From Actinoplanes oryzae (GTDB taxonomy: Bacteria > Actinomycetota > Actinomycetes > Mycobacteriales > Micromonosporaceae): DNA of 44,742 nucleotides. The stretch lies in assembly GCF_030757795.1 (NCBI RefSeq), contig NZ_JAUQWH010000063.1, positions 1 to 44,742 of the forward strand, read 5' to 3'. Below are positions 26,370-34,521 of the stretch, piece after piece. A model generated the notes under the pieces. That model saw nothing but the letters and a program-made list of their open reading frames with translations. It did no database searches and was not told the origin of the DNA. A program made the position numbers and the translations under genes. The first letter of the stretch is position 1. The number at the start of each line of letters is the position of its first letter.

Positions 26370-26443
26370 TGGGGCGGGCGGGACTCGAACCCGCGACCGA
26401 GGGATTATGAGTCCCCTGCTCTAACCCACTGAGCTACCGCCCC
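26370..26443 (-). tRNA. tRNA with CAU anticodon (tRNA-Ile2 lysidine type or elongator Met)
   Basis: The minus-strand sequence folds as a full cloverleaf. It has acceptor stem GGGGCGG/CCGCCCC, D arm GCTC AGTGGGTTA GAGC, anticodon stem GGGGA/TCCCT with loop CTCATAA, T arm GCGGG TTCGAGT CCCGC, and discriminator A. CCA is not encoded. The loop CTCATAA with anticodon CAT occurs both in elongator tRNA-Met and in the AUA-reading tRNA-Ile2 that is modified by TilS. It is not an initiator because the anticodon stem lacks the GGG/CCC signature. I lean to tRNA-Ile2 from the D-arm and stem resemblance, but the call is not settled from sequence alone. Confidence 0.93.
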
Positions 26444-26492
26444 GTACACCGGCGGCGATACTATCCCGTGTCGTCGAGGGTAGGCCAGCGAT

Positions 26493-26648
26493 CTACTCAT
26501 CGTCGTCCGCGGGTGGGTCTTGCGGGACCGGGTTGCCGGTGTCGTCGACCAGGCCGGGGGCCATGCTGCCGCCGTGGGCTTCCTGGGCGGGGTGGTCTTC
26601 GTCGGGGTTGCCGGGCGTGGGTTCGGGGTCCGGGGTGGCTTGGGTCAT
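26493..26648 (-). CDS. Small acidic proline-rich protein
   Basis: This 51-residue ORF starts at ATG 26648: MTQATPDPEPTPGNPDED, then HPAQEAHGGSMAPGLVDD and an end DPPADDDE. It is highly acidic, has no hydrophobic segment and is probably disordered. The ribosome site is weak (AAGTGACC). I know no function; the conserved-looking core AQEAHGGSMAPG.VDDTGNPVP makes a real gene more likely than chance. It stands between the tRNA and the FAD oxidoreductase operon. Confidence 0.5.
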   Translation of the reverse strand: MTQATPDPEPTPGNPDEDHPAQEAHGGSMAPGLVDDTGNPVPQDPPADDDE

Positions 26649-26806
26649 GAGGTCACTTTTACCCGTGATCGAGGCGGCCAAGCGCGCACATGAGGCGTCC
26701 TCGGGATAGAGGGGCCGCGAGAGCTTCCTTCGGCGAGCGGGAAACCGCGTGCGCCGGGCCGGGGCCACGGCCTGCAGAAGGCTTGCGGTGGCGCGCTGAG
26801 CGGCGG

Positions 26807-28081
26807 TCAGGCGGGGCGCTTGCTGCCGACCAGGGCTCCGAGGGAGGACAGGGCCTCGCCGGCCGTGCGCCAGCCGCTGGCCAGGGCGCCCTGGATGGAG
26901 GGGCTGTCGCGGTGGTCGCCGGCGACGAAGAGGCCGTTGCCCAGGGCGACCGGCTTGCGGAGGCGGAACTGGGGGACCGGGGCGGCGGGGAGGGCGTTCG
27001 GGATCGGGACGATGTCGAGGAGCTGCCAGTCGTCGGTGGGGACGCCGTAGAGGCGGGCGAGCTCGACTCGCATCACCGTTTCCGAGGCTCCGGAGGGGGC
27101 GGCGACGCCGACCGTCGAGGCTGAGATCAGGCTCTTGCCCGCCGGGGCGTACTCGGGGGCTGCGTTGGAGAGGACGACCGTGTTGGCGACGATCTCGCGG
27201 CGGTCGCCGTCGAGGACGAGGGTCGGCTCGGCGAGGGGGGCTTGGTCCGCGCCGAAGTAGTACGTGGTGAGGCCGCGCATGTCGGGCTTCGGGAGCGCGG
27301 GCAGCAGGCGGGAGGCGGTGACCGGGTCCGTGGCGACGATGACGGCACGGCAGCGGATCTCGCCGCCCTCGGTGACGACCATGCCCGGGCCGAGCGAGAG
27401 GACCGGGGCGTTCACCAGGACCTGCGGGAACGGCAGGGGGCCGGCGATTGCGGCGGGGAGGGTCCCCATGCCGTTGGCGGGCACGCCGATCCGGCCGCGG
27501 GCGAAGGAGCGCAGCACCATCGCCAGGACGTGGCTCGACGTGTCGAGGGAGCGGTCGGCGAAGACGCCCGAGAGGAAGGGGCGCAGGACTTCCTCGATCA
27601 TGCGGTGGGACAGGCCGGCCTTGCGCAGGGCCTGCTGGGTGGTCATCTCCGGGGCGTCGAGGAGGCGCGCCGGCGGGTAGGTGGCGCACCGCGTCGCCAG
27701 GGCGGCGAACCTCAGCCGGTCGGCGAGGGAGCCGACGTTGCTGGTGAGGGTCTGCGGGGCGGTGCGGGGCTGGCGCAGCGGGTGCTCCAGCCGGTGCAGC
27801 TTGCCGCCCCGGCGGACCAGGACGCCCGAGGTGAACCAGCGCATGTCCAGCGCGTCGATGTCGACGAGCGCGGGCACGCGGGGGTATGCCGTGTTGAGCA
27901 CCTGGAAGCCGCGGTCCAGGTGCCAGCCGTCCACGACGTCGGTGGCGACCCGGCCGCCGAGCCGGTCGGAGGCCTCGACGAGCAGCCACTCGACGCCGGC
28001 ACGGTCCAGCCTGCGGGCAGCGGCGAGCCCGGCGAGACCGCCGCCGACGATGACGACGTCCACCTCAACCGGTTGCTCCAC
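26807..28081 (-). CDS. FAD-dependent oxidoreductase (amine oxidase / phytoene desaturase-like)
   Basis: This protein is 424 residues from GTG 28081, preferred because GGTGAG lies six bases upstream; TTG 28102 is the longest alternative. The FAD-binding Rossmann motif IVGGGLAGLAAARRL (Gly13, Gly15, Gly18) is followed by LLVEASDRLGGRVATD, the GG-RV motif of the flavin amine oxidase superfamily. Near the C-terminus, GNGLFVAGDHRDSPSIQGALASGWRTA is the second flavin-contacting motif. Family members oxidise amines, protoporphyrinogen or carotenoid precursors; the substrate is undetermined. It is the last of four same-strand genes (membrane protein, TetR, dehydrogenase, this), separated from the dehydrogenase by 82 bases, so it may have its own promoter. 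Confidence 0.88.
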   Translation of the reverse strand: MEQPVEVDVVIVGGGLAGLAAARRLDRAGVEWLLVEASDRLGGRVATDVVDGWHLDRGFQVLNTAYPRVPALVDIDALDMRWFTSGVLVRRGGKLHRLEHPLRQPRTAPQTLTSNVGSLADRLRFAALATRCATYPPARLLDAPEMTTQQALRKAGLSHRMIEEVLRPFLSGVFADRSLDTSSHVLAMVLRSFARGRIGVPANGMGTLPAAIAGPLPFPQVLVNAPVLSLGPGMVVTEGGEIRCRAVIVATDPVTASRLLPALPKPDMRGLTTYYFGADQAPLAEPTLVLDGDRREIVANTVVLSNAAPEYAPAGKSLISASTVGVAAPSGASETVMRVELARLYGVPTDDWQLLDIVPIPNALPAAPVPQFRLRKPVALGNGLFVAGDHRDSPSIQGALASGWRTAGEALSSLGALVGSKRPA

Positions 28082-28163
28082 GCGCACCTCACCAAGGGAC
28101 AAACAACCCAGCGCTCAGCCTAACCGCGGAGGCCCCGGCCAGCAGCGAAAAGCCGGAGAGCCC

Positions 28164-29018
28164 CTACTTCGTCCGCGCCTCGAGGGCGCGGATCACGGCG
28201 GCCATGTCCTCGCGGCCGTGGCCGAGATCGACTGCTTCCCGGTAGAGGGCGTGGCAAACGTCGAGCAGCGGAACCGACGTGCCGCGCGCGTGCGCCTCGT
28301 CGGCGATGAGGCGGTTGTTCTCCAGGACGTCGGCCAGGGCGGCCTGCGGCGAGAGGTCGCCCGCGAGGAGCTTGGCGACCTTGACGCGGGAGATGGGGCT
28401 GGCCATCTGCCCGGCGTCCAGCACGGCGGCGAACGTGCCGGTGTCGAGGCCGTGCTGCTCGGCGAAGTGCCAGGCCTCGGCCAGGCCGGTGACCGTGGTG
28501 ATGAGGAAGATGTTCACGGCGAGCTTCATCAGCAGGCCCTGCGGGACCGGGCCGCACTCCACCGTCTCGCGGCACATCGGCGCGAGCACCGGGCGGACGC
28601 GTGCCACATCCGCCGGGTCGCCGGCCAGCATCGCCACCAGCTGCCCCTCCTCGGCCGGGCGGCGGGAGCCCGACACGGGTGCCTCGACGTAGCGGCCGCC
28701 GGCCTCCCGGATGCGCTCGCCCAGCCGCTGGGAGTAGCGGGGCGAGCTGGTGCCCATGTGCACGAGCGTCCGGCCGGTGAGCTCCGGCACGGTGGCGAGG
28801 ACGGCATCGATCGCCTCGGGGTGGGCGAGCATCATGAGCGTGATGTCGGCGGCGGCGACGACCTCGGCAGGCGTGGCGGCGACGGCGGCGCCCAGGGCTC
28901 GCAGCGGCTCGCAGCGGTCGGGTGTGCGGTTCCAGACCGTCAGCGGTGTGCCGGCGCGGGCCAGGTTGCTCGCCATCGGCTGCCCCATCAGGCCGAGCCC
29001 GAGAAAACCCACGGTCAT
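28164..29018 (-). CDS. NAD(P)-dependent beta-hydroxyacid dehydrogenase (3-hydroxyisobutyrate dehydrogenase family)
   Basis: This is a 284-residue protein of standard family length. The N-terminal NAD(P)-binding motif is GFLGLGLMGQPMASNLARAG (Gly7, Gly9, Gly12). WNRTPDRC after the second strand favours NADP. The substrate motif is EAPVSGSRRPAEEGQL (about 112-127), and the catalytic-site segment is GLLMKLAVN (Lys165, Asn169). Members reduce or oxidise 3-hydroxyisobutyrate, tartronate semialdehyde, glyoxylate or imines. It overlaps the TetR gene by four bases (ATGA), so the two are co-translated; the TetR protein probably senses this enzyme's substrate or product. Confidence 0.92.
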   Translation of the reverse strand: MTVGFLGLGLMGQPMASNLARAGTPLTVWNRTPDRCEPLRALGAAVAATPAEVVAAADITLMMLAHPEAIDAVLATVPELTGRTLVHMGTSSPRYSQRLGERIREAGGRYVEAPVSGSRRPAEEGQLVAMLAGDPADVARVRPVLAPMCRETVECGPVPQGLLMKLAVNIFLITTVTGLAEAWHFAEQHGLDTGTFAAVLDAGQMASPISRVKVAKLLAGDLSPQAALADVLENNRLIADEAHARGTSVPLLDVCHALYREAVDLGHGREDMAAVIRALEARTK

Positions 29019-29605
29019 GGGGACACCTTCGAGATCGTTCCACTGTAGATTTTGTCAAGATACGCATCGAGGGCCGCCAGCGCCTGCTCCGGCGAGTAGT
29101 GGCCGCCGAGAAGATATACACCCAGGCCTTCCATGATCGCTAAAAGGCCGGCGGCGTCCTGCTCGGGGCGCTGGGTGGGGATCATGGACGCAACGTGAGC
29201 CAGGAGTTGCGTGGTGTCGAGGTGCAGCGCGGCGGCGGCCTCCGGGCGTACGGCCGAATAGGCCAGGAATGCCAGCGCGACCTTGCCGTCGGAGCGTGCC
29301 TCGTCGCTCAGCGGCAGCACCGTCGTGATGATCGTGCGCAGCAGGTCACGCGGCGCCGGGTTGTCGCCCAGGGCGGCGACGGCGGCCGAGACGCGAGCCT
29401 CACCGCGCTCGCGCACGGCGGCCATCGCGAAGAGCATCATCTCCGCTTTCGTGCGGAAGTAGTGCTGCACCATGCCGAGCGACACGCCCGCCTCCGCGGC
29501 GATGTGCCGGAGGCTGACCTCCTCCAGGCCGCGCTCGGCCGCGACGCGCATCAAGGCGTCGGCGATGAGCGCCCGCCTCTCCTGATGGTCCGTCCTGCGG
29601 GGCAT
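29015..29605 (-). CDS. TetR/AcrR-family transcriptional regulator
   Basis: This is a 196-residue regulator starting at ATG 29605. The N-terminal helix-turn-helix (about 10-56) is clear: RRALIADALMRVAAERGLEE, VSLRHIAAEAGVSLGMVQHY, FRTKAEMMLFA. The C-terminal ligand domain is helical with a TetR_C_6/BetI-like flavour (LLRTIITTVLPLSDEARSDG, LLAIMEGLGVYLLGGHYSPE). It starts 13 bases after the upstream membrane protein gene and overlaps the dehydrogenase gene. It probably represses this operon; the palindrome at 30256-30271 is the best candidate site. Confidence 0.93.
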   Translation of the reverse strand: MPRRTDHQERRALIADALMRVAAERGLEEVSLRHIAAEAGVSLGMVQHYFRTKAEMMLFAMAAVRERGEARVSAAVAALGDNPAPRDLLRTIITTVLPLSDEARSDGKVALAFLAYSAVRPEAAAALHLDTTQLLAHVASMIPTQRPEQDAAGLLAIMEGLGVYLLGGHYSPEQALAALDAYLDKIYSGTISKVSP

Positions 29606-29618
29606 GGCGCCGATGATG

Positions 29619-30209
29619 TCACGGCTCGGCGCGCTGGGCGGCGGACGAGCGCGCCGTGTCGGACAGCCGCTCGCGGGCCGCTGCGACGAGGCCGTCCGCA
29701 TCGTCCGCGTACAGGCGTAGCTCGCTCGTCGGCTCCTGTCCTGTGATGAGCGTCGCGGCTTCGTGCAGCCGGATGTCGACGCTCGTCTGACTGGCCACGA
29801 CCAGATGCAGGGCCCCGTCCTCATGCTGCACGGGTCTACTGGACGGCAGGGAGCGATAGCGCTTGGTCACGCTCGCGACGTCCGCCCACGGCGCCAGCAG
29901 ATCAACCCCATGACCCACGCGTACGCGCAAAGCGTCGCGAGTCACGACGTGCGGGTGGATCTTGAAGCCCGCGTAGAGCCCGATCATCCACAACAGTCCC
30001 CAGGCGCCCAGCCCGAGGACGATCCAGCGGGCCGGCCGCCACGGCACGACGTGCACGACGATCAGGTCGAAGACGGGGATCTCGACGGCGGACAGCCCGA
30101 TGAGGAAGCCGAGGATCGGCCGCACCACGCCGAGGTAGCCGAACTCCTGCTCGCCCGCGCCGGGGCCCCGGGGCCGGCGCAGCGCCCACCGGTACAGGTT
30201 GCGCCACAT
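29619..30209 (-). CDS. Small membrane protein of unknown function
   Basis: This protein is 196 residues from ATG 30209 (GAGG five bases upstream); GTG 30239 and GTG 30248 are in-frame alternatives. Two hydrophobic helices (about 28-51, VVRPILGFLIGLSAVEIPVFDLI; about 64-83, WIVLGLGAWGLLWMIGLYAG) are followed by a cytoplasmic-type domain with KIHPHVVTRDALRVRVGHG and VVASQTSVDIRLHEAATLITG. The arrangement resembles bacterial PH-like or DUF-type membrane proteins, but I recognise no named family. It probably shares the operon of the TetR regulator, which starts 13 bases downstream. Confidence 0.75.
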   Translation of the reverse strand: MWRNLYRWALRRPRGPGAGEQEFGYLGVVRPILGFLIGLSAVEIPVFDLIVVHVVPWRPARWIVLGLGAWGLLWMIGLYAGFKIHPHVVTRDALRVRVGHGVDLLAPWADVASVTKRYRSLPSSRPVQHEDGALHLVVASQTSVDIRLHEAATLITGQEPTSELRLYADDADGLVAAARERLSDTARSSAAQRAEP

Positions 30210-30255
30210 TGCGACCTCGGCCGTCACCAGTCGTCGCACCGCGTCCACCGCCTTC

Positions 30256-30271
30256 CAATACAGTTGTATTG
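30256..30271. promoter_or_regulatory. Perfect palindromic operator candidate
   Basis: CAATACA GT TGTATTG is a perfect inverted repeat (7-bp arms, 2-base centre), AT-rich in very GC-rich DNA. It lies just upstream of the membrane protein/TetR/dehydrogenase operon and about 100 bases before the divergent STM4015 start. The size and symmetry fit a TetR- or PadR-type dimer site, so it could control one or both transcripts. Confidence 0.6.
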
Positions 30272-30369
30272 TTACCCAGCGTATTATCCCCAGCCCGTTT
30301 CGGCAAGGCGAAAAGTGTCGGCTCCCGCTGCTACGGTGCCTGCCATCCGACGCCTCGAAGGAGAGACCG

Positions 30370-31287
30370 TTGACCATCTCGTCGCACCTGGAGACCTTTG
30401 CCGGCCTGTCGATCGTGGCCTGGGACGCCGATCCGGCCCCCGCGGATCCCACCGCGGTGGCCTGGCGCGTAGAGGCGGGTTCCGACGCGCCTTCCTCGGA
30501 CTTCGAGGCCGCGTTCGAGCGGGTGCTGGAGCGCGCCGGCCCGGGCGGTCCGGTCGCGCTGGTGCTCGGCGAGTGGAGCGAGGCCTTCGAGGAGGCTCCG
30601 CCGCTCGACCTGATCATCCGGCACGCCTCGCGGCTGGGCCGGCTGCGATCGCTGTTCGTCGGCGAGATGACGTTCGAGGAGTGTGAGATCTCCTGGATCA
30701 ACCAGGGCGACTACGGGCCGTTGCTGGCGGCCTTGCCCAAGCTGGAGCGCCTGTGGATCCGCGGCTCGCAAGGGCTGGTCCTCGAGCCGCAGCGCCACGA
30801 GCGGCTGAAGGAGCTGGTCCTGCAGTCCGGCGGCCTGCCGCCGGCGATCGTCCGCGCGGTGGGCGAGTGCGACTTCCCGCGGCTCGAGCACCTGGAGCTC
30901 TGGCTCGGCGTCGAGAACTATGAGGGTGGCGCCACCCTGGAGGACCTCGCGCCGATCCTCGCCGGCCGGGTGTTCCCGGCCCTGACCTACCTGGGCCTGC
31001 GCAATGCGGAGAATGCCGACGAGATCGCGGGGGCGCTCGCCTCGGCCCCCGTCGTGGGCCGGCTGCGTGAGCTGGATCTCTCCCTGGGCATGCTCGGCGA
31101 CGCCGGCGGCGAGGCGCTCCTGACGGGGCAGCCGCTCGACCACCTCGACGGCCTGCAGCTGCGCCACCACTTCATGAGCCCGGAGATCGCCGAGCGGCTG
31201 ACCCAGGAGCTGCCCGGCGTCCGGGTGGACGTCTCCGAGGTGCAGAAGGAGGAGGAATGGGGCCGATACACCGCGGTGGCGGAATGA
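30370..31287 (+). CDS. STM4015 family leucine-rich-repeat protein
   Basis: This is a 305-residue protein starting at TTG 30370 with GGAGAG just upstream; no ATG or GTG nearby is as good. After an N-domain (about 1-95; TFAGLSIVAWDADP, VALVLGEWSEAFEE) come degenerate leucine-rich repeats (about 100-280): LERLWIRGSQGLVLEP, LKELVLQSGGL, LEHLELWLGVENYEGG, LTYLGLRNAENADEIAGAL, LRELDLSLGMLGDAGG. The chain ends in a short acidic tail and EEEWGRYTAVAE. LRR solenoids bind proteins or peptides, so this is likely the recognition or carrier subunit of the cassette. It is first in a five-gene, fully overlapped operon. The family is known by name only, from Salmonella STM4015 homologues. Confidence 0.88.
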   Translation: MTISSHLETFAGLSIVAWDADPAPADPTAVAWRVEAGSDAPSSDFEAAFERVLERAGPGGPVALVLGEWSEAFEEAPPLDLIIRHASRLGRLRSLFVGEMTFEECEISWINQGDYGPLLAALPKLERLWIRGSQGLVLEPQRHERLKELVLQSGGLPPAIVRAVGECDFPRLEHLELWLGVENYEGGATLEDLAPILAGRVFPALTYLGLRNAENADEIAGALASAPVVGRLRELDLSLGMLGDAGGEALLTGQPLDHLDGLQLRHHFMSPEIAERLTQELPGVRVDVSEVQKEEEWGRYTAVAE

Positions 31288-32423
31288 CCTCCCTGGCCGT
31301 CGTGGGCAACCCGGAAAACAGGCGCGTCCGCATGGTTGCGGCGGCAGCCCGCGACGCGGGCGTCGAGCTCGAGGTGCACGCCTGGCGCGACATGCTCCGC
31401 GGCGGGCCGGTGCCGGGGCCGGGCCGCCTGGTCCGCGTCGACTCGCCGGGGGAGGACGCGGAGGTGGACGTGCTCCTGCGTGGCCTCGGAGCCGACCCCT
31501 CCGCGCGGGACGGTGGCGTGCGGGCCGCCGACCACGGGGAGATCGTCGGGATGGCGGCGGCGCACCGCGGGCTCGCGGCGGGGCTGGCGCGGATCGCAGC
31601 GGGCGGCGGCACGATGCTCAACCCGGTCGGCGACGTGCTGACGATGGGTGACAAGCGGCGCTGTCACGCCCTGTTGCGCGAGAGCGGCGTGCCGGTGCCG
31701 GAGGCTCTGCCCGCTGTGGACGGCTGGGAGTCGCTGCGGGCGGGGCTGCGGGACGCCGGCTGGGGGCGGGTGTTCGTCAAGCCCGCGTTCGGGTCGTCGG
31801 CCTCGGGGGTGCTGGCGCTGGCCGTCTCCCGGTCGCAGGTGTCGGCCGTCACCTCGGCCGAGATCGCGGCCGACGGGCGGCTGTTCAACAGCTTGCGGGT
31901 GCGCCGTTACGACAGCGAGGCGGAGGTCGCTGCCGTGGTGGACCGGCTCGCCCCGGACGGGCTGCACGTCGAGCGCTGGTTCCCGAAGGCCGGCCTCGGC
32001 GACCGGGTGCTCGATCTGCGGGTCGTCGTCATCGCGGGGCAGCCGCGGCATGTCGTGGTGCGCACGTCCCGCACCCCGCTGACCAACCTGCACCTGGGCA
32101 ACGCGCGGGGCGAGGTGGCGGCGGTGCGGGCGGCCGCCGGTCCGGAGGCGTGGGCGGCTGCCATGCGGACGTGTGAGGGCGTGGCGGCCTGCTTCCCGCG
32201 CAGCCTGCACATGGGCGTGGACCTGATGCTGGGCGCCGGGTGGCGGCGGCACGCGGTGGCGGAGGTCAACGCGTTCGGCGACCTGCTGCCGGGAGTGCTG
32301 GCCGACGGTCGGGACACGTATGCGGACGAGCTGGCCGCGCTCACCGACGGCCGTTACGACCGGTGGGTGGCGCGATCGGCCGCCGGACAGAGGGAAACGG
32401 CGGGCCCGCTGTGCGCGATCTGA
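31284..32423 (+). CDS. STM4014 family ATP-grasp-type protein
   Basis: This is a 379-residue protein starting at ATG 31284 (ATGA overlap with the LRR gene). The ATP-grasp fold is visible: an N-domain (SLAVVGNPENRRVRMVAAAA), DKRRCHALLRESGVPVPEALP, the ATP-binding lysine Lys166 in RVFVKPAFGSSASGVLAL, then LRVVVIAGQPRHVVVRTSR, and the metal-binding end HMGVDLML ... AVAEVNAFGDLLPG. This is the RimK/glutathione-synthetase-like pattern that joins a carboxylate to an amine through an acyl phosphate. It suggests amide or peptide bond formation within the cassette product. Substrates are unknown. Confidence 0.87.
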   Translation: MTSLAVVGNPENRRVRMVAAAARDAGVELEVHAWRDMLRGGPVPGPGRLVRVDSPGEDAEVDVLLRGLGADPSARDGGVRAADHGEIVGMAAAHRGLAAGLARIAAGGGTMLNPVGDVLTMGDKRRCHALLRESGVPVPEALPAVDGWESLRAGLRDAGWGRVFVKPAFGSSASGVLALAVSRSQVSAVTSAEIAADGRLFNSLRVRRYDSEAEVAAVVDRLAPDGLHVERWFPKAGLGDRVLDLRVVVIAGQPRHVVVRTSRTPLTNLHLGNARGEVAAVRAAAGPEAWAAAMRTCEGVAACFPRSLHMGVDLMLGAGWRRHAVAEVNAFGDLLPGVLADGRDTYADELAALTDGRYDRWVARSAAGQRETAGPLCAI

Positions 32424-33214
32424 TCGGCAGCCACGACCTGCTCCTCGTGACGCTCGACACGCTTCGGTACGACGTGGCCGTCGAGAGCCTGGCGCAGGGG
32501 CGGACCCCGGCCCTCGCGCGGGTGCTGCCCGGCGGCAGGTGGGAACGGCGGCACACGCCGGCGAGCTTCACGTATGCGGCCCACCACGCGTTCTTCGCCG
32601 GCTTCCTGCCCACGCCGGTGACACCGGGGCCGCACGAGCGCCTCTTCGCCGCGCGCTTCGGGGGGAGCGAGTCGAGCGGGCCGCGTACCTATGTCTTCGA
32701 CGCCGCGGATCTGCCGGCCGGGCTGGCGGCAGCGGGCTATCACACCGTCTGCCTGGGCGGCGTGGGGTTCTTCAACCCGGAGGCGCCGCTCGGCCGCGTG
32801 CTGCCCGGCCTCTTCGCCGAGGCGCACTGGGAGCGCGGGTTCGGGGTGACGGCTCCCCACTGCTTCGACGCCCAGGTCGACTGGTTGGAGAAGATCGTCG
32901 CGGACCTGCCCGCGGAGCGGCCGCTGTTCACCTTCGTCAACGTCGCCGCCCTGCATCAGCCCAACTGTCATTATCTGCCGGGCGCGACCGCCGACGACCT
33001 GAAAAGCCATGCTGCCGCCCTCGAGTATGTGGACTCGGTGCTGCCGCGGCTGTTCGGCGTCGTGGCCGGGCGTGGGAGGCCGTGTCAGGTGATCCTGTGC
33101 TCCGATCACGGCACGCTCTACGGGGAGGACGGTCACACCGGTCACCGGGTGGCGCACGAGACGGTGTGGACAGTGCCGTACGCGGAGTTCGTGCTGCCGG
33201 GGGTGAGCGCATGA
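32411..33214 (+). CDS. STM4013/SEN3800 family sulfatase/alkaline-phosphatase-superfamily hydrolase
   Basis: This protein is 267 residues from GTG 32411, overlapping the previous gene by 13 bases. The metal-binding sites of the alkaline phosphatase superfamily are present: Asp16 in LLVTLDTLRYD, and Asp232-His233 in CSDHGTLYGEDGHTGHR with His245. The expected nucleophile region reads PASFTYAAHHAFFAG (Thr54, with His58 and His59). It lacks the CxPSR motif of formylglycine sulfatases, so a Thr-nucleophile phosphohydrolase or phosphotransferase is more likely. The protein is shorter than typical sulfatases, with no signal peptide, so it acts in the cytoplasm with the other cassette enzymes. Confidence 0.87.
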   Translation: MRDLIGSHDLLLVTLDTLRYDVAVESLAQGRTPALARVLPGGRWERRHTPASFTYAAHHAFFAGFLPTPVTPGPHERLFAARFGGSESSGPRTYVFDAADLPAGLAAAGYHTVCLGGVGFFNPEAPLGRVLPGLFAEAHWERGFGVTAPHCFDAQVDWLEKIVADLPAERPLFTFVNVAALHQPNCHYLPGATADDLKSHAAALEYVDSVLPRLFGVVAGRGRPCQVILCSDHGTLYGEDGHTGHRVAHETVWTVPYAEFVLPGVSA

Positions 33215-34521
33215 GCCTCGACGAGTCGCCGTACCAGGGCTACCTGTACGCGTATCCGCACAAGACCGCCTATCGGAAGCTGATGCCACGGCCGCTGCTG
33301 CGGGACGTGTGGGCCGGGGAGCGGCAGGATGCGCTCTTCGCGTACGTGCACGTGCCGTTCTGTGAGATGCGGTGCGGCTTCTGCAATCTGTTCACGCGGG
33401 CACGTCCGCCGGCGGATCAGGTCACCGCCTACCTGGCGCAGTTGGGACGGCAGGCCATGGAGGTGCGGGAGGCGCTGGCCCCCGACGCGTCGTTCGCGCG
33501 GCTGGCCATCGGCGGCGGGACACCCACGTATCTGACCGCGCCGGAGCTGACGGAGATGTTCGGGGTCATCGAGGACACGCTCGGCGCGAGGGGCGTACCG
33601 CTGGGGGTGGAGACGTCCCCGGCGACCGCGACCGCCGACCGGCTCGCCGTGCTCACCGCGCACGGGGTGACCCGCGTCAGCATCGGCGTGCAGAGTTTCG
33701 TCGACGCCGAGGCGCGCGCGGCAGTGCGGCCGCAGAAGGTGCAGGAGGTTGTGGCGGCGCTGGACACGATCCGGGCGGCGGACGTGCCGGTGCTCAACAT
33801 CGACCTCATCTACGGGATCCCGGGACAGACGCCCGAGACCTGGCAGTATTCGATCGACCAGGCGCTGCGGTGGCGGCCCGAGGAGCTGTTCCTCTACCCG
33901 CTGTACGTGAGGCCGCTCACCGGGCTCGGCCGGCGGACCGGCACCGACGGGCTCGACGACTGGGACGGGCAGCGCCTCGGGCTCTACCGGCACGCGGTGC
34001 GGGTGCTGACGGACGCCGGATACGTGCAGCAGTCCATGCGCCAGTTCCGCCGGGCCGACGTGCCGGCCGACGACGGCCCCGACTACAGCTGCCAGGACGA
34101 CGGGATGGTCGGGCTCGGCTGCGGCGCCCGGTCGTACACGCGGGATCTGCACTACTCGTTCGACTATGCGGTCAGCGTGACCGAGGTGCGGGCGGTCATC
34201 GACGACTACCTGTCACGGCCGGCCGAGGACTTCCGGTACGCCGAGTTCGGGTTCCGCCTCGACGAGCGCGAGCAGCGGCGGCGGTGGCTGCTCAAGTCCG
34301 TGCTCCGGGCCGAGGGGCTGGACGCCGCGGCATATGCGGCGCGCTTCGGCACCCGGCACCACGAGGACTTCCCGCAGCTGGCGGAGCTGGTGCGGCGCGG
34401 ATGGCTGGAGGAGGACCTGGGCCGGCTGACGGCGGAGGGGCTCGCGCGGTCGGACGCTATCGGGCCCTGGCTGGTGTCCGGGCCGGTGCGGGCGGCGATG
34501 GCGGGACACGTGCTGCGATGA
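33211..34521 (+). CDS. STM4012 family radical SAM protein (HemN-like)
   Basis: This is a 436-residue protein starting at ATG 33211 (ATGA overlap). The radical SAM cluster motif is FCEMRCGFCNLF (Cys51, Cys55, Cys58), with HVPFCEMRC typical of the HemN/coproporphyrinogen dehydrogenase group. GGGTPTYL and the SAM-binding SIGVQSF follow, then IDLIYGIPGQTPETW. The C-terminal HemN-like domain is present (RRRWLLKSVLRAEGLDAAAY; a winged-helix-like end). HemN-like enzymes perform decarboxylation, methyl transfer or cyclopropane formation, often using two SAM molecules. It is paired with a second radical SAM gene four bases downstream, so the reaction is probably sequential on one substrate. Confidence 0.9.
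   Translation: MSLDESPYQGYLYAYPHKTAYRKLMPRPLLRDVWAGERQDALFAYVHVPFCEMRCGFCNLFTRARPPADQVTAYLAQLGRQAMEVREALAPDASFARLAIGGGTPTYLTAPELTEMFGVIEDTLGARGVPLGVETSPATATADRLAVLTAHGVTRVSIGVQSFVDAEARAAVRPQKVQEVVAALDTIRAADVPVLNIDLIYGIPGQTPETWQYSIDQALRWRPEELFLYPLYVRPLTGLGRRTGTDGLDDWDGQRLGLYRHAVRVLTDAGYVQQSMRQFRRADVPADDGPDYSCQDDGMVGLGCGARSYTRDLHYSFDYAVSVTEVRAVIDDYLSRPAEDFRYAEFGFRLDEREQRRRWLLKSVLRAEGLDAAAYAARFGTRHHEDFPQLAELVRRGWLEEDLGRLTAEGLARSDAIGPWLVSGPVRAAMAGHVLR

Noticed and set aside
26162..26410. Plus-strand frame ending VGRAGLEPATEGL
   Set aside because: This ending is the well-known translation of antisense tRNA sequence; the frame runs into the tRNA gene and overlaps the pseudogene.
32411..33214. Considered a true formylglycine sulfatase
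   Set aside because: The CxPSR/SxPSR maturation motif is missing; the active-site stretch is SFTYAAHHAFF.
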